Origin: an uncultured Armatimonadota bacterium
GTDB taxonomy: Bacteria; Armatimonadota; Fimbriimonadia; Fimbriimonadales; Fimbriimonadaceae
Direction of reading: 5' to 3'
Assembly (NCBI GenBank): GCA_903833215.1
Contig: CAILEM010000102.1
Location: 1-53,587, forward strand
Length of the DNA stretch: 53,587 nt
Under the pieces are notes generated by a model, which saw only the letters and a list, made by a program, of their open reading frames with translations, did no database searches and was not told the DNA's origin. The translations under genes and the position numbers were made by a program. Below, one piece after another: positions 1-7,683 of this stretch. Positions within the stretch are counted from its first letter, which is position 1; each line of letters begins with the position of its first letter.

Positions 1-210
1 CAGCAAGCCCTTCACCGACCCGATCTCAATTCGACGCCACGTCCAATTCTCACGCCGCCTAGCCCAACATATTCCGCGAAATTCAAGCCGAAGATGTCGG
101 GAGCCTTGACAAAGTCAAATACTATCTGGGCTTTGGGGACAAAACACCTTCGGCGTTTGTGGATGGGTGTGTTCGCCCAAATCTGGGCAACTTCGGCCAA
201 GACGATCAAT

Positions 211-1113
211 TCAATCCCTCGGATGGGCTTTCGTGTACTTCGCTCGGACCTCGTCTAGGTCGAGTTGGGTGTAGATCTGAGTTGTCGAGATGCTTTCGTG
301 GCCCAGGAGTTCCTGCACGGCTCGGAGATCAGCTCCGCCTTTCAGCAGATGCACGGCGTAGGTGTGGCGGAGGGTGTGGGGGCTGACGCCATCGGGGAGA
401 CCGGCGCGTTTGGCGTACTTTTCGAGAATGTCATAGGCTGTTTGGCGAAGGAGGTTGAGGCCTCGGTCGCTTAGGAAGACACGTGCATTGGCTCGTTTAG
501 CCAACTGAGGTCGGCCGCTTTGCAGGTACCGCTCCAGCCAAACGACCGTACCCTCTGGCAAAGGGACGCGGCGGACCTTGCCTCGCTTACCAAGCACTTG
601 GACGTTTCGACTCTCCAACTCCAGATTGCTCATCTCAAGCTCTACGGCCTCCGACACGCGTAGCCCAGCCCCATAAATCAACTCCATGAGTGCCCGATCA
701 CGAAGCCCTGGAGCCGTGGTCAGGTCGGGGATACCCAACAGAGCCACCATTTGGTCCATCGGTAGCGCCTTGGGCAAGGTCTTCGGCTTCTTGAATCCGC
801 CTGTACTTGGCAAATCTGCCGCCGGTCCTTCGTTGTTCTTCTTGAGGAACTTCAGAAAGGAACGCAGGCCGCTAATGCGGCGTTGAGCCGTCGTGCGAGC
901 AATCTTGGGGCCAAGTGACGATTCGTAGCGAAGCATATGGTTTGCTTCGATGGATCGCCAGCTCGTGATGCCCACACGATGAAAAAACTGAGCGGCGTTT
1001 TCGAGATCGGTATGGTAGGCCAGGATGGTGTGCTCACTCGCACCCTTCTCCACCCGTAAATGGTCCAAGAACCACTCAATCTCCTCTCCTAATGCGTGGC
1101 TTTGCGCTTCCAT
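211..1113 (-). CDS. xerD: Tyrosine recombinase XerC/XerD
   Basis: A site-specific tyrosine recombinase of the XerC/XerD type, which resolves chromosome dimers at dif during division. The 300-residue length is typical. The N-terminal SAM-like core-binding domain spans about residues 10-95 and the catalytic domain about 115-295. The full catalytic set is visible: R152 in the GAGLRVSE motif, K176 in LGKRGK, H246 and R249 in SPHTLRH, H272 in LGHES, and nucleophile Y281. The ATG at 1113 lies inside the 3' end of the upstream glycosyltransferase gene (25-base overlap), so the two are probably co-transcribed. It is kept because the first family helix begins at about residue 10. XerD is slightly preferred over XerC because no second copy is in view; this choice is inference. 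Confidence 0.9.
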   Translation of the reverse strand: MEAQSHALGEEIEWFLDHLRVEKGASEHTILAYHTDLENAAQFFHRVGITSWRSIEANHMLRYESSLGPKIARTTAQRRISGLRSFLKFLKKNNEGPAADLPSTGGFKKPKTLPKALPMDQMVALLGIPDLTTAPGLRDRALMELIYGAGLRVSEAVELEMSNLELESRNVQVLGKRGKVRRVPLPEGTVVWLERYLQSGRPQLAKRANARVFLSDRGLNLLRQTAYDILEKYAKRAGLPDGVSPHTLRHTYAVHLLKGGADLRAVQELLGHESISTTQIYTQLDLDEVRAKYTKAHPRD

Positions 1114-2804
1114 ATCAACACGCGAGGTTGAACGTACGCCATATCCTGCACCAGGTTAGCCTCGTCGCCGTAGAACCGGTCCGCTTCATAGTCCTTGTCG
1201 AGTGCAGCCTGAAACTCGGTGTACTGCGTCGCCAAAGCTTTTCCAGTGTCAGAAATATCTGTACGGCCCTTCAATCGAATAGGGTCGGCATACTCCAGAC
1301 TCGTGTAGGTGACGATGTCCGGCTTGAGGTCAGTGACAAGACGCTTGTCGAACTGGGTCGGGTTTCCTTCCGGTGTCATGAAGTACGTCTCTTTGGGTGC
1401 GGTTGCCGCCTCCATCGCCGCCACACGCTTCTTGGGTGTCATCGAGCGGCGGGCGATCGTGCTATCTGGGAACAACGGAGGAGACCAGAACCACGGGTCT
1501 TCGGGAAGGCCAACAACCAATCCAGGTTTCGACTTCGCTTGGTCTTTCAAGTAGCGAGCGGCGGAATCGCGCGGATCCTCCGCCGTCATGTATTGCGTAA
1601 ACCGAACGGTTCCGATGAGCCCCCCGTAATCGATACCACCGACGGCGAGAATCCCAGCACCGACGACAAATCGGCCAAGCTGCTTCTGCTCTTGGCCTTT
1701 CGCAATAGCGTATCCAAACCCGATCGCGAGGCCGGTGTAGAGCGGGAAGGTGTACCGCATGAACTTCACTTCCGCCCGTCCGATGAGAACGTAGTACGGC
1801 AGCATAAACGCCAACAAGGCGATGGCCCAAACCTTCTTCTGATACGCAAAGTAGGCTAGCGTGATGAATCCGGTGACGGTTGCGATCGTCCCAAGCCCCT
1901 GCAGCATGTTCCCCAAATGGTAAATAAAGCCGTTAGCGGTCCCCTCAAATACCAGCCCATGCCCGGTTGACGTGTGCAGCATCTCGTACTTGAAGTCGCG
2001 CATGAACGCGGAGTTGTCGAGAAGAATGCCGGGGCAAGACAAGATAAACGCGCCAAGCGTCGCCCCGAGGCTGATGAGCGACTCTTTCACCGCCGTTTCT
2101 TTGCGGGTCGCAAAGAGTACGACGATCAGCGTGACCAACGCGAGAATGCCGGTGTACTTCGTGCCTGCGCTCAGGCCGGCAAACACGCCAGAGAGAATCA
2201 CCCACTTGAGGATACTTTTCGCTGCTGGAGGCTCTTCACCGTCTTTGGGCAGCAACTTGAGCGCGAAGAGGGTGCTTGCCGTGAGCAGGAACACCGCCAT
2301 CACGTCGACGGTTTGGAACCGAGAATGCACGACATGGGCAGGCGCCACCGCAAGTATCGCTGCCCCACTACACGCCCCAAGCAGGTTGCTTAGCCTTAGC
2401 AGGATGAGAAATGCAAGGAGGACGGTGCCTGCCCCTGCGAGTGCACTAATGATCCGGCCCGCCATGTTGCACCGCGCGATGTACGACCACGTGGCATCCT
2501 GGTTCTTGGGATCAGGCCCGCCCGTGTACGCCGCCGTCATATCGCTTGCGATACGCAACGTGGTCAAGTAAAAAGTGCCGTAGTTGTAGAAGCCCGGCGT
2601 GAACTTGAATTGGGCTGGCTCAATCGCTTGGCTGAACCGAAAGATGTCCTCTTCGTCAGGGTGATAGCTCTGGTTATGTAGGTCGTTCTTCAACCCCCAA
2701 CTGATTCCAACGAGACGAATCGCGAGAGCGATCACGAAAACGGCCAGTTGCAAAAGCAGGCGCAACCGTTCCGGGGACAAAAGACGCTGAGAGGGCTCCG
2801 GCAC
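1089..2804 (-). CDS. PMT/ArnT-like (GT39-type) membrane glycosyltransferase
   Basis: A 571-residue integral membrane protein with about ten hydrophobic segments. Its N-terminal pattern is that of the dolichyl-phosphate-mannose protein mannosyltransferase superfamily: TM1 at about residues 14-32, then an acidic loop, SYHPDEED at about 46-53, where the family keeps its catalytic Asp/Glu. The C-terminal third is a soluble periplasmic-type domain. Such enzymes transfer sugars from polyprenyl-phosphate donors to proteins or lipids at the membrane; the acceptor here cannot be told. The GTG start has no Shine-Dalgarno; a TANNNT-type hexamer (TATCCT, 2811-2816) sits 6 nt upstream. It follows the 337-residue exported protein by 19 bases and overlaps xerD. 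Confidence 0.75.
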   Translation of the reverse strand: MPEPSQRLLSPERLRLLLQLAVFVIALAIRLVGISWGLKNDLHNQSYHPDEEDIFRFSQAIEPAQFKFTPGFYNYGTFYLTTLRIASDMTAAYTGGPDPKNQDATWSYIARCNMAGRIISALAGAGTVLLAFLILLRLSNLLGACSGAAILAVAPAHVVHSRFQTVDVMAVFLLTASTLFALKLLPKDGEEPPAAKSILKWVILSGVFAGLSAGTKYTGILALVTLIVVLFATRKETAVKESLISLGATLGAFILSCPGILLDNSAFMRDFKYEMLHTSTGHGLVFEGTANGFIYHLGNMLQGLGTIATVTGFITLAYFAYQKKVWAIALLAFMLPYYVLIGRAEVKFMRYTFPLYTGLAIGFGYAIAKGQEQKQLGRFVVGAGILAVGGIDYGGLIGTVRFTQYMTAEDPRDSAARYLKDQAKSKPGLVVGLPEDPWFWSPPLFPDSTIARRSMTPKKRVAAMEAATAPKETYFMTPEGNPTQFDKRLVTDLKPDIVTYTSLEYADPIRLKGRTDISDTGKALATQYTEFQAALDKDYEADRFYGDEANLVQDMAYVQPRVLIWKRKATH

Positions 2805-2823
2805 CCGACTAGGATATCACTCC

Positions 2824-3837
2824 TCAGCCCTTCTTCGCCGGAGGAGTGAGGATCTTTTGTCCAACGAGTCGCATCGTTGTGTGAGCCTTGATTTTGTCTT
2901 CCTGCACGGCATCATCCGGATAGGCAGTGATAAACACCCCAAAGCCCGATTCCGTGGTCGCCTGCGCCAAGATTGTGTGGCGCGTCTTCATGTCGAGATC
3001 GAAGAGAATCCTCGACTTCATGGTGAGCGGCACTTTCTTGAGCCCCGTATCATCCGGCTTCATGCCGACAAGTTGGTTGACGAAGTCGCCGAGGTCGGTC
3101 TTCAGGTCAAGGCTTCCCTCCACGCGGTAAACCTTCTTCCCCTCACTCTCAACGATGCCCTTGTAGGTGAAGGTGTAGTCCAAGCGCTGAACGGCTTGTT
3201 TGTTCCCTTTGCCTTTCAGCTTCTGGGGCTGATATCCGACGGTGTGTTTCCAGGTCTCACCGACCTTTACCGATTCAAACGGGGTCTTCGGGGCAAAGTC
3301 GAGTGAAGCTTCGAAGGAGCCCGCAAAAAGCGACAGCCGATACATCTCGCTCACAAACTGGCTGAGAATTCCAGACATGCTTCCCTGTCGGCGGCTACCG
3401 GCAAAAGCCAACAATTCCGAAGTGTCTTTCTTGGCTGGCTTACTCGCCTTGTCCGAGAGATCTTTCATCTCAAGAATTTCGTTGATTGGGCTTACCGTCA
3501 ACCGCAAATTGAGGTTGGAGTTGATCACGTGATCCTGTGGCTGCGAGGTGAAGGTCTCCCCCTCAATCTCGTGCATGATGGGCCGCTGATAGTGAATCAC
3601 CGCGATACCATCCGGCTTCATTTCCTCAACAATCGTCGTGAAGCCGTAATTGAGGTCGAGGTCTTCGGGGATCCAAGTATCGAGTCCCCGAAGGCGATGT
3701 TCTGAGTGAAGACTTGACTGTACATCGTAAGCGAGTTTCAGATTTTTGGTAAACACCCTGCCCAAAGACACCGGCGCCTCCTGCGGGTTGGATCCCAAAA
3801 CTCCAGCAAACACAATCATCGAGTACAGAAACGTCAA
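2824..3837 (-). CDS. Exported protein of unknown function
   Basis: A 337-residue protein that I do not recognise. A short hydrophobic N-terminus (residues 2-15) suggests a signal peptide, and the rest is soluble, beta-rich and of even composition with no transmembrane segment. Residues 170-290 carry blocks resembling an extracytoplasmic beta-barrel or lipocalin-like fold, but no catalytic motif stands out. The chosen start is TTG at 3837, supported by a GAGGTGA Shine-Dalgarno just upstream; the only ATG nearby would start mid-signal. It is first in a minus-strand run with the glycosyltransferase and xerD. Confidence 0.65.
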   Translation of the reverse strand: MTFLYSMIVFAGVLGSNPQEAPVSLGRVFTKNLKLAYDVQSSLHSEHRLRGLDTWIPEDLDLNYGFTTIVEEMKPDGIAVIHYQRPIMHEIEGETFTSQPQDHVINSNLNLRLTVSPINEILEMKDLSDKASKPAKKDTSELLAFAGSRRQGSMSGILSQFVSEMYRLSLFAGSFEASLDFAPKTPFESVKVGETWKHTVGYQPQKLKGKGNKQAVQRLDYTFTYKGIVESEGKKVYRVEGSLDLKTDLGDFVNQLVGMKPDDTGLKKVPLTMKSRILFDLDMKTRHTILAQATTESGFGVFITAYPDDAVQEDKIKAHTTMRLVGQKILTPPAKKG

Positions 3838-3901
3838 ATCATCACCTCAGAATTAAAGAACGCTTTTCGAGTCCATTGTGTTCGTCAAGAACGGATCGAA
3901 C

Positions 3902-5020
3902 TTACCGAAGCACCTGCTTAGCTATCACAAGGCGCTGAATTTCCGAACATCCTTCACCAATCTCCGTCAGTTTTGCGTCTCGCCACAGTTTTTCAACCAA
4001 GAATTCCTGAGTCATTCCACGGCCACCGTGAATTTGAATGGCTCGATTTGTGACCCTATTAGCGGTTTCGCTCGCGTAGAGCTTGGCGAATGAGGACTCC
4101 TTGATCGCGGGAAAGCCCATGTCGTACAGCTTTGCTCCGTTCGAGAGCAGCAAGTTGGCGGCCTCAATCTCCACCGCGCTATCCGCAATCATGTTTTGGA
4201 CCGACTGCATATCGGCGAGCCGACGATTGAACTGCTCACGTTGCTTTGCATAGTCAAGTGTGAGTTCAAACGCTTTCTCAGCGATACCAACCGCCATCCC
4301 AGCGATACCGAGGCGACCACGATAGAGGAGCCCAATCGCCTCCTCAAATTTGCATGGCGTGTGCCAAGCAACCGCGTTCTTCAGTCGAAACTGCACGGTG
4401 TTAGAAGCGCTTACACCAACCGTGTTAATTCTCTTTTCGATGGTGAAGCCCTCTTGATTGGTTTCAAGGAAGAACGCCGTCAATTCTGTGTCGGAGACTC
4501 GGGCTACGATCACGATCAAATCCGCTTTTCCACCGTTCGTGATGAACATCTTTTGCCCATTCAGGTGGTAGTAGCCAGGTCGTCCCTCAATTGGAGTGGC
4601 CATCGTCTTCACGCGACGCGCATCGGAACCAGCATCCGGCTCGGTAAGACCCCAGGCCATCTTGATTTCTCCCTTGATAACGCCAGGCAAGTACTTTGCA
4701 CACTGCTCTGGCGTCGCAAAGTGGTCGAAATGGGCGAGACACAGGGCGTTGATCGCGGACAAGTTCATTGCTAGCGCCGGATCCCCTTTCGCGACCTCTT
4801 TGATGACTTGGCAGTATGCGTTGCACGAGGCACCGAGGCCCCCATTTTCCTTCGAAAGGCATATCGAAAGAAGTCCCAACTCGCCAAGTCGGGGCCAGAT
4901 TTCATCGGGAAACGCGGCATTGCGTTCCCACTCTCGGGTATTCGGAAGCACTTCCTCGGATACAAACTTACGAACGGTATTGAGGAATTGCGCTTCGTCT
5001 GGATGAATTTCTAAAAACAT
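3902..5020 (-). CDS. Acyl-CoA dehydrogenase
   Basis: An FAD-dependent acyl-CoA dehydrogenase (372 residues, normal length) that makes the trans-2 double bond of an acyl-CoA and passes electrons to ETF. The three-part family order is visible: N-terminal helical domain, middle beta domain with the WGLTEPDAGSDA and KMFITNGG signatures (about residues 137-180), and C-terminal helical domain ending IQIHGGRGMTQEF...EIGEGCSEIQR. The Glu in GEGCSEIQ is at the usual catalytic-base position. Start ATG at 5020 follows a GAGAGG Shine-Dalgarno. It is divergent from the cobalamin-domain regulator at 5174. The ETF and FadN-like genes at 7.9-11.7 kb would take its electrons and product. Chain-length specificity cannot be read. 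Confidence 0.93.
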   Translation of the reverse strand: MFLEIHPDEAQFLNTVRKFVSEEVLPNTREWERNAAFPDEIWPRLGELGLLSICLSKENGGLGASCNAYCQVIKEVAKGDPALAMNLSAINALCLAHFDHFATPEQCAKYLPGVIKGEIKMAWGLTEPDAGSDARRVKTMATPIEGRPGYYHLNGQKMFITNGGKADLIVIVARVSDTELTAFFLETNQEGFTIEKRINTVGVSASNTVQFRLKNAVAWHTPCKFEEAIGLLYRGRLGIAGMAVGIAEKAFELTLDYAKQREQFNRRLADMQSVQNMIADSAVEIEAANLLLSNGAKLYDMGFPAIKESSFAKLYASETANRVTNRAIQIHGGRGMTQEFLVEKLWRDAKLTEIGEGCSEIQRLVIAKQVLR

Positions 5021-5153
5021 ATTTGATAAACCTCTCAGCCATTGAGAACTGTCAGCTTCGTTGCTGGCCGATTTTACTTGCTTTGGATTGCGATCCTTTA
5101 GCCTGATTTCAGGACATGGTGAATGCCTGCCAACAGATTGTAGGAGCCCCTCG

Positions 5154-5159
5154 TATTAT
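5154..5159 (+). promoter_or_regulatory. Possible -10 box of the cobalamin-domain regulator
   Basis: TATTAT lies 14 nt before the ATG at 5174. No -35 consensus is seen 17 nt upstream, and no Shine-Dalgarno lies between the box and the start, so the transcript would have a very short leader. The 153-bp divergent region must also hold the acyl-CoA dehydrogenase promoter and is the natural place for the regulator's operator. Confidence 0.3.
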
Positions 5160-5173
5160 ATTTGGGCTGACTG

Positions 5174-6112
5174 ATGATACATGTCTACGAAGAATTAGGT
5201 GACACGTCGCGTCGGCGATTGCTTGGAGAACTATGCACGGGACCCAAGACCGTAACGGATTTGGTCTCCGCCACGTGCATGAAGCAGCCTAACGTTTCAA
5301 CCCATCTTGCTCGCATGAAGGTCAAGGGGATTGTTCGCGCTGAAAAGGTTGGGCGACAGGTGTTCTATTCCCTAATGTCCGCCGAGGTAGAGGCGATTGT
5401 CAAGAGCGCCCTCACCAAACGAGATATGCATGTCACATGCTGCCTCAAGGAAGCCTCTGCCAATTATGCGACCGCCGCAACCAACGGAGACGAATCCAGT
5501 TGCGCAGAAATTGTCGACCTCGCCATTCGGGCGAAAATGCCTCTCCTAGATATCTATCAGGAGCTCCTTGGCCCCGCGATGATCTTGGTTGGAGCGTGGT
5601 ACCGAGCAGAAAAGATCGGGACGGCTCAGGAGCACATGGCAAGTGCCATTACGGAACGCATGATGGCGCGGGTCATGCAGAGCGTGATGCCGGCAAAGAA
5701 TGTAGAGCGAACAGCTCTATTAGGTTGCGGCCCCAATTCATGGCATGTCATCGGTCTGCGGATGCTCGGCGACTACCTCACTGTTTCGGGATGGCGCACC
5801 CTTTTCTTGGGTGCTAATGTTCCCCACAATTGTTTCTTGAAGGCAGTCGATCAGAATCAGCCAGATTTAGTTCTGGTAAGTTGTGTCGCCCAAGATGGCT
5901 TTGACGGCGGCTTATCGCTGATTCGGGAGTTGAGTGGGCGTCGCAGCAGCACCTATCGCTTCACTATCGGCGTTGGTGGCCCGTGCGTGTGTATGAACCG
6001 CGAAGCTTTTCTTGAGGCCGGCGCAGATTTCACCTGTTCCAGCCTGAAACTGTTCGCCGAAGAGTATCTCCCAAGCATCGAGCGAACCGGCAAAGTTCCT
6101 GCCGTCGCCTAA
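5174..6112 (+). CDS. ArsR-type HTH regulator fused to a cobalamin-binding domain
   Basis: A 312-residue regulator with an unusual fusion. Residues 1-75 form an ArsR-like winged helix (recognition helix near KQPNVSTHLARM, wing near VGRQVFYSL). Residues 105-175 form the helical cap found in methionine synthase and CarH. Residues 180-300 are the B12-binding Rossmann domain, with an SWHVIG block in place of DxHxxG; H191 would be the lower axial ligand. The CarH cap signature W-x9-EH is shifted: W142 is ten residues from E153-H154, and Y143 sits at the nine-residue position. The His that follows Trp in CarH is absent. Known CarH/LitR proteins use a MerR HTH, so this is a different architecture. 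It probably senses adenosylcobalamin and perhaps light, controlling itself or the divergent acyl-CoA dehydrogenase; that role is inference. Confidence 0.8.
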   Translation: MIHVYEELGDTSRRRLLGELCTGPKTVTDLVSATCMKQPNVSTHLARMKVKGIVRAEKVGRQVFYSLMSAEVEAIVKSALTKRDMHVTCCLKEASANYATAATNGDESSCAEIVDLAIRAKMPLLDIYQELLGPAMILVGAWYRAEKIGTAQEHMASAITERMMARVMQSVMPAKNVERTALLGCGPNSWHVIGLRMLGDYLTVSGWRTLFLGANVPHNCFLKAVDQNQPDLVLVSCVAQDGFDGGLSLIRELSGRRSSTYRFTIGVGGPCVCMNREAFLEAGADFTCSSLKLFAEEYLPSIERTGKVPAVA

Positions 6113-6120
6113 AGGCAACC

Positions 6121-6288
6121 AAACCCGTAAACGGCGGTGATCGTACCGACGCAGCAGCCAAAGGAATTCAAACACACGCCCAATTTTTCATCACCGAATC
6201 GCATGCGGTTGATGGGATGCGGTGAGGTCATCAACGGGGTGAAACCCAACGATTCCGGACGACGGTACGATCACCGTCGGCTACGAGG
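6121..6288. repeat. Imperfect inverted repeat of the window's palindromic repeat family
   Basis: The left arm (6124-6152) and the right arm (6254-6288) are diverged reverse complements. Both contain the family core GGTACGATCACCG followed by a CGNCTACG block. About 100 nt separate the arms. The element lies between the convergent ends of the cobalamin-domain regulator and rplT, and there is no gene in 6113-6475. The same core recurs at 6384-6410 and in a cluster at 52.1-52.7 kb. Confidence 0.75.
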
Positions 6289-6306
6289 GCCATTGAAAAT
6301 GGAAAG

Positions 6307-6337
6307 GATGATGTCCCCAGTTATGGGGGACATCATC
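6307..6337. terminator. Duplicated terminator-like hairpin
   Basis: A 12-bp perfect stem, GATGATGTCCCC with GGGGACATCATC, around a 7-nt loop. On the minus strand it is followed by CTTTCCATTTTC, a weak T-rich tail. It is the diverged copy of the rplT terminator within the 121-bp tandem repeat. It could act as a backup for rplT or as the terminator of the plus-strand regulator. Confidence 0.55.
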
Positions 6338-6423
6338 ATTTAACACTAAATCTCTTAGAGTGAAATCCAACGATTCCGGACGACGGTACGATCACCGTCG
6401 ACTACGGGGGGCGTTAAAAATGG

Positions 6424-6462
6424 AAAAGAGGATGTCACCCGTTCTGGGCAACATCCTCTTTT
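6424..6462 (-). terminator. Rho-independent terminator of infC-rpmI-rplT
   Basis: A perfect 12-bp stem, AAAAGAGGATGT with ACATCCTCTTTT, around a 15-nt loop. On the minus strand it lies 13 nt after the rplT stop and is followed by TTTTCCATTTTT. Confidence 0.8.
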
Positions 6463-6475
6463 GAAGCTAAATCTC

Positions 6476-6829
6476 TTAGAGACCGGCTTTGGCTTGGGCT
6501 ACGATTGACAGGAATGCTGGCATATCGGCGATAGCCAGTTCGCTAAGCATCTTTCGGTTGACCTGGATGCCCTGAGTGTTCAGGCCATGGATCAACTGGG
6601 AGTACTTGATGTCGCTTGTGGTGCAAGCAGCAGTGATACGGGCAATCCACAGACGACGGAAGTCTCGCTTCTTGGCTCGTCGGTCGCGGAAGGCATACTG
6701 CCCCGACTTCATTACCTGCTCGTGAGCACGGCTGAAGACGTTCTTCTTACGGCCCCAATAGCCGCTCGCCTTGTCGATAATCTTTTTGTGGCGCTTGTGG
6801 CGCATTAAGCCACGTTTTATACGTGCCAT
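6476..6829 (-). CDS. rplT: 50S ribosomal protein L20
   Basis: Ribosomal protein L20, 117 residues (usual length), a 23S rRNA-binding assembly protein. It is highly basic at the N-terminus (ARIKRGLMRHKRHKKI) with the family block GYWGRKKNVFSRAHEQVMKSGQYAFRDRRAKKRDFRRLWIARI split over residues 22-66, followed by the LIHGLNTQGIQVNRKMLSELA core. The ATG follows GAGGAG at normal spacing. It is last in the conserved IF3-L35-L20 operon and is followed by a clear terminator. L20 represses this operon in several bacteria; the hairpin in the rpmI-rplT gap may take part. Confidence 0.98.
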   Translation of the reverse strand: MARIKRGLMRHKRHKKIIDKASGYWGRKKNVFSRAHEQVMKSGQYAFRDRRAKKRDFRRLWIARITAACTTSDIKYSQLIHGLNTQGIQVNRKMLSELAIADMPAFLSIVAQAKAGL

Positions 6830-6900
6830 ATTCGAATCTCCTCGTTTATCTTGTGACCGGGTCCCAGCCTCGAAGGGCGGTAGCGGTAGAGTTTGTCAGG

Positions 6901-6931
6901 GATTCAGCGACAGGGTTCCCATCGCTGAATC
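6901..6931 (-). promoter_or_regulatory. Hairpin in the rpmI-rplT gap
   Basis: A perfect 10-bp stem, GATTCAGCGA with TCGCTGAATC, around an 11-nt loop in the 109-bp spacer between rpmI and rplT. No T-run follows on the minus strand, so it is not a standard terminator. It may be an mRNA processing site or an L20-binding element; which of these is unknown. Confidence 0.5.
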
Positions 6932-6938
6932 GCGGTTC

Positions 6939-7133
6939 CTAGAGTACTAGCAGTCGCTTAACGCGCTTCTGCTCGCCTCGGAACACTTCCGGTTCTTGCT
7001 CAAGCCTCCGCTTCCGCGACGCTTTCTTGTGCAGGAACTGGTGGTTGTTGTGCGACTTCCGGCGAGTGATCTTTCCCGTTCCGGTGATCTTGAACCGCTT
7101 TGCCGCCGTCTTGCATGTTTTGATTTTTGGCAT
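6939..7133 (-). CDS. rpmI: 50S ribosomal protein L35
   Basis: Ribosomal protein L35, 64 residues (normal). The family pattern is clear: [20 protein letters not shown] at the start, then [23 protein letters not shown]. The ATG at 7133 lies inside infC in another frame, preceded by a purine-rich AAGAAAAAAG stretch as its ribosome site. About two thirds of rpmI (7000-7133) therefore also encodes the infC C-terminal tail. Confidence 0.97.
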   Translation of the reverse strand: MPKIKTCKTAAKRFKITGTGKITRRKSHNNHQFLHKKASRKRRLEQEPEVFRGEQKRVKRLLVL

Positions 7134-7683
7134 CTTTTTTCTTGCCGGTATTCGGCTTCGGCACGAGCACCATGATCATCATGCGCCCGTCCAATGTCGG
7201 TGTCCGCTCAACTGTTGCGAGCTCGACCAGATGTTCAGCAAAAATTTCTAGTTTCTTTTTGCCAAGCTCAGGGTGAGTAATCTCACGAGCCTTAAACATA
7301 CAGGTCACTTTAACCTTGTGCCCCTCTTCCAAGAAACGCGCTGCGTTCCGGACGAGAAATGCAAGGTCATGCTCTGCAATGCGCGGACTGATCTTTATAC
7401 CCTTTACTTCTTGCTGTTTGCCCTTCTTATCCTTTCCGAGCTTCCCTTCGAGGTACTTATGCTTGCCGTAGTCGATAATTCGGCAAACGGGAGGCTGCGC
7501 GGTCGGGGACACCATTACCAAGTCCAAACCGTCTTCTTTGGCGAGTGTCAACGCTTGTCGGCTTTGCATAATGCCGAGCTGATCGCCCTCAGGGCCGATG
7601 ACGCGAATGTCTCGATATTTCAGCACGCGCTGATTGATTTCGGGGCCTGGCTCAGGCCGGGGCGGTCTTCTAAATCCTGCTAT
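7000..7683 (-). CDS. infC: Translation initiation factor IF-3 (AUA start)
   Basis: Initiation factor IF-3, which binds the 30S subunit and checks start codon and initiator tRNA. The N-domain contains [24 protein letters not shown] and the C-domain [18 protein letters not shown] and MIMVLVPKP. The frame stays open upstream of the first GTG (7626) through conserved EINQRV to an ATA at 7681-7683, seven nt after an AGAGGTG Shine-Dalgarno. I take AUA as the start, giving 227 residues. Rare starts (AUU, AUC, AUA) in infC are known and give self-repression. The tail after KPNTGKKK, about 45 residues rich in Q, A, E and P, lies out of frame over rpmI and is longer than usual IF-3. Confidence 0.93.
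   Translation of the reverse strand: MAGFRRPPRPEPGPEINQRVLKYRDIRVIGPEGDQLGIMQSRQALTLAKEDGLDLVMVSPTAQPPVCRIIDYGKHKYLEGKLGKDKKGKQQEVKGIKISPRIAEHDLAFLVRNAARFLEEGHKVKVTCMFKAREITHPELGKKKLEIFAEHLVELATVERTPTLDGRMMIMVLVPKPNTGKKKDAKNQNMQDGGKAVQDHRNGKDHSPEVAQQPPVPAQESVAEAEA

Larger units (their letters stand above)
6240..6481. repeat. Tandem 121-bp duplication including the rplT 3' end
   Basis: Two adjacent copies, 6240-6360 and 6361-6481, align end to end with a period of exactly 121. Each copy runs from TGAAAYCCAACGATTCCGGA through the palindromic core and a terminator-like hairpin to CTAAATCTCTTAGAG. In the second copy that last block is the stop-codon region of rplT, so the unit captured the rplT terminator and last codons. 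The hairpin stems differ in sequence between copies but both still pair. Confidence 0.85.

Noticed and set aside
12-209. 65-codon minus-strand frame after xerD, TTG start
   Set aside because: Ends inside the window, has no recognisable motif, a rare start and no ribosome site. The first 210 bases hold nothing I can support.
1092-1859. 255-codon frame opposite the glycosyltransferase
   Set aside because: Shadow of a well-supported membrane protein; cysteine- and arginine-rich with no motif.
6137-6343. 68-codon frame after the B12 regulator
   Set aside because: Lies within repeats and repeats its own peptide (YDHRRLRG), so it is not a gene.
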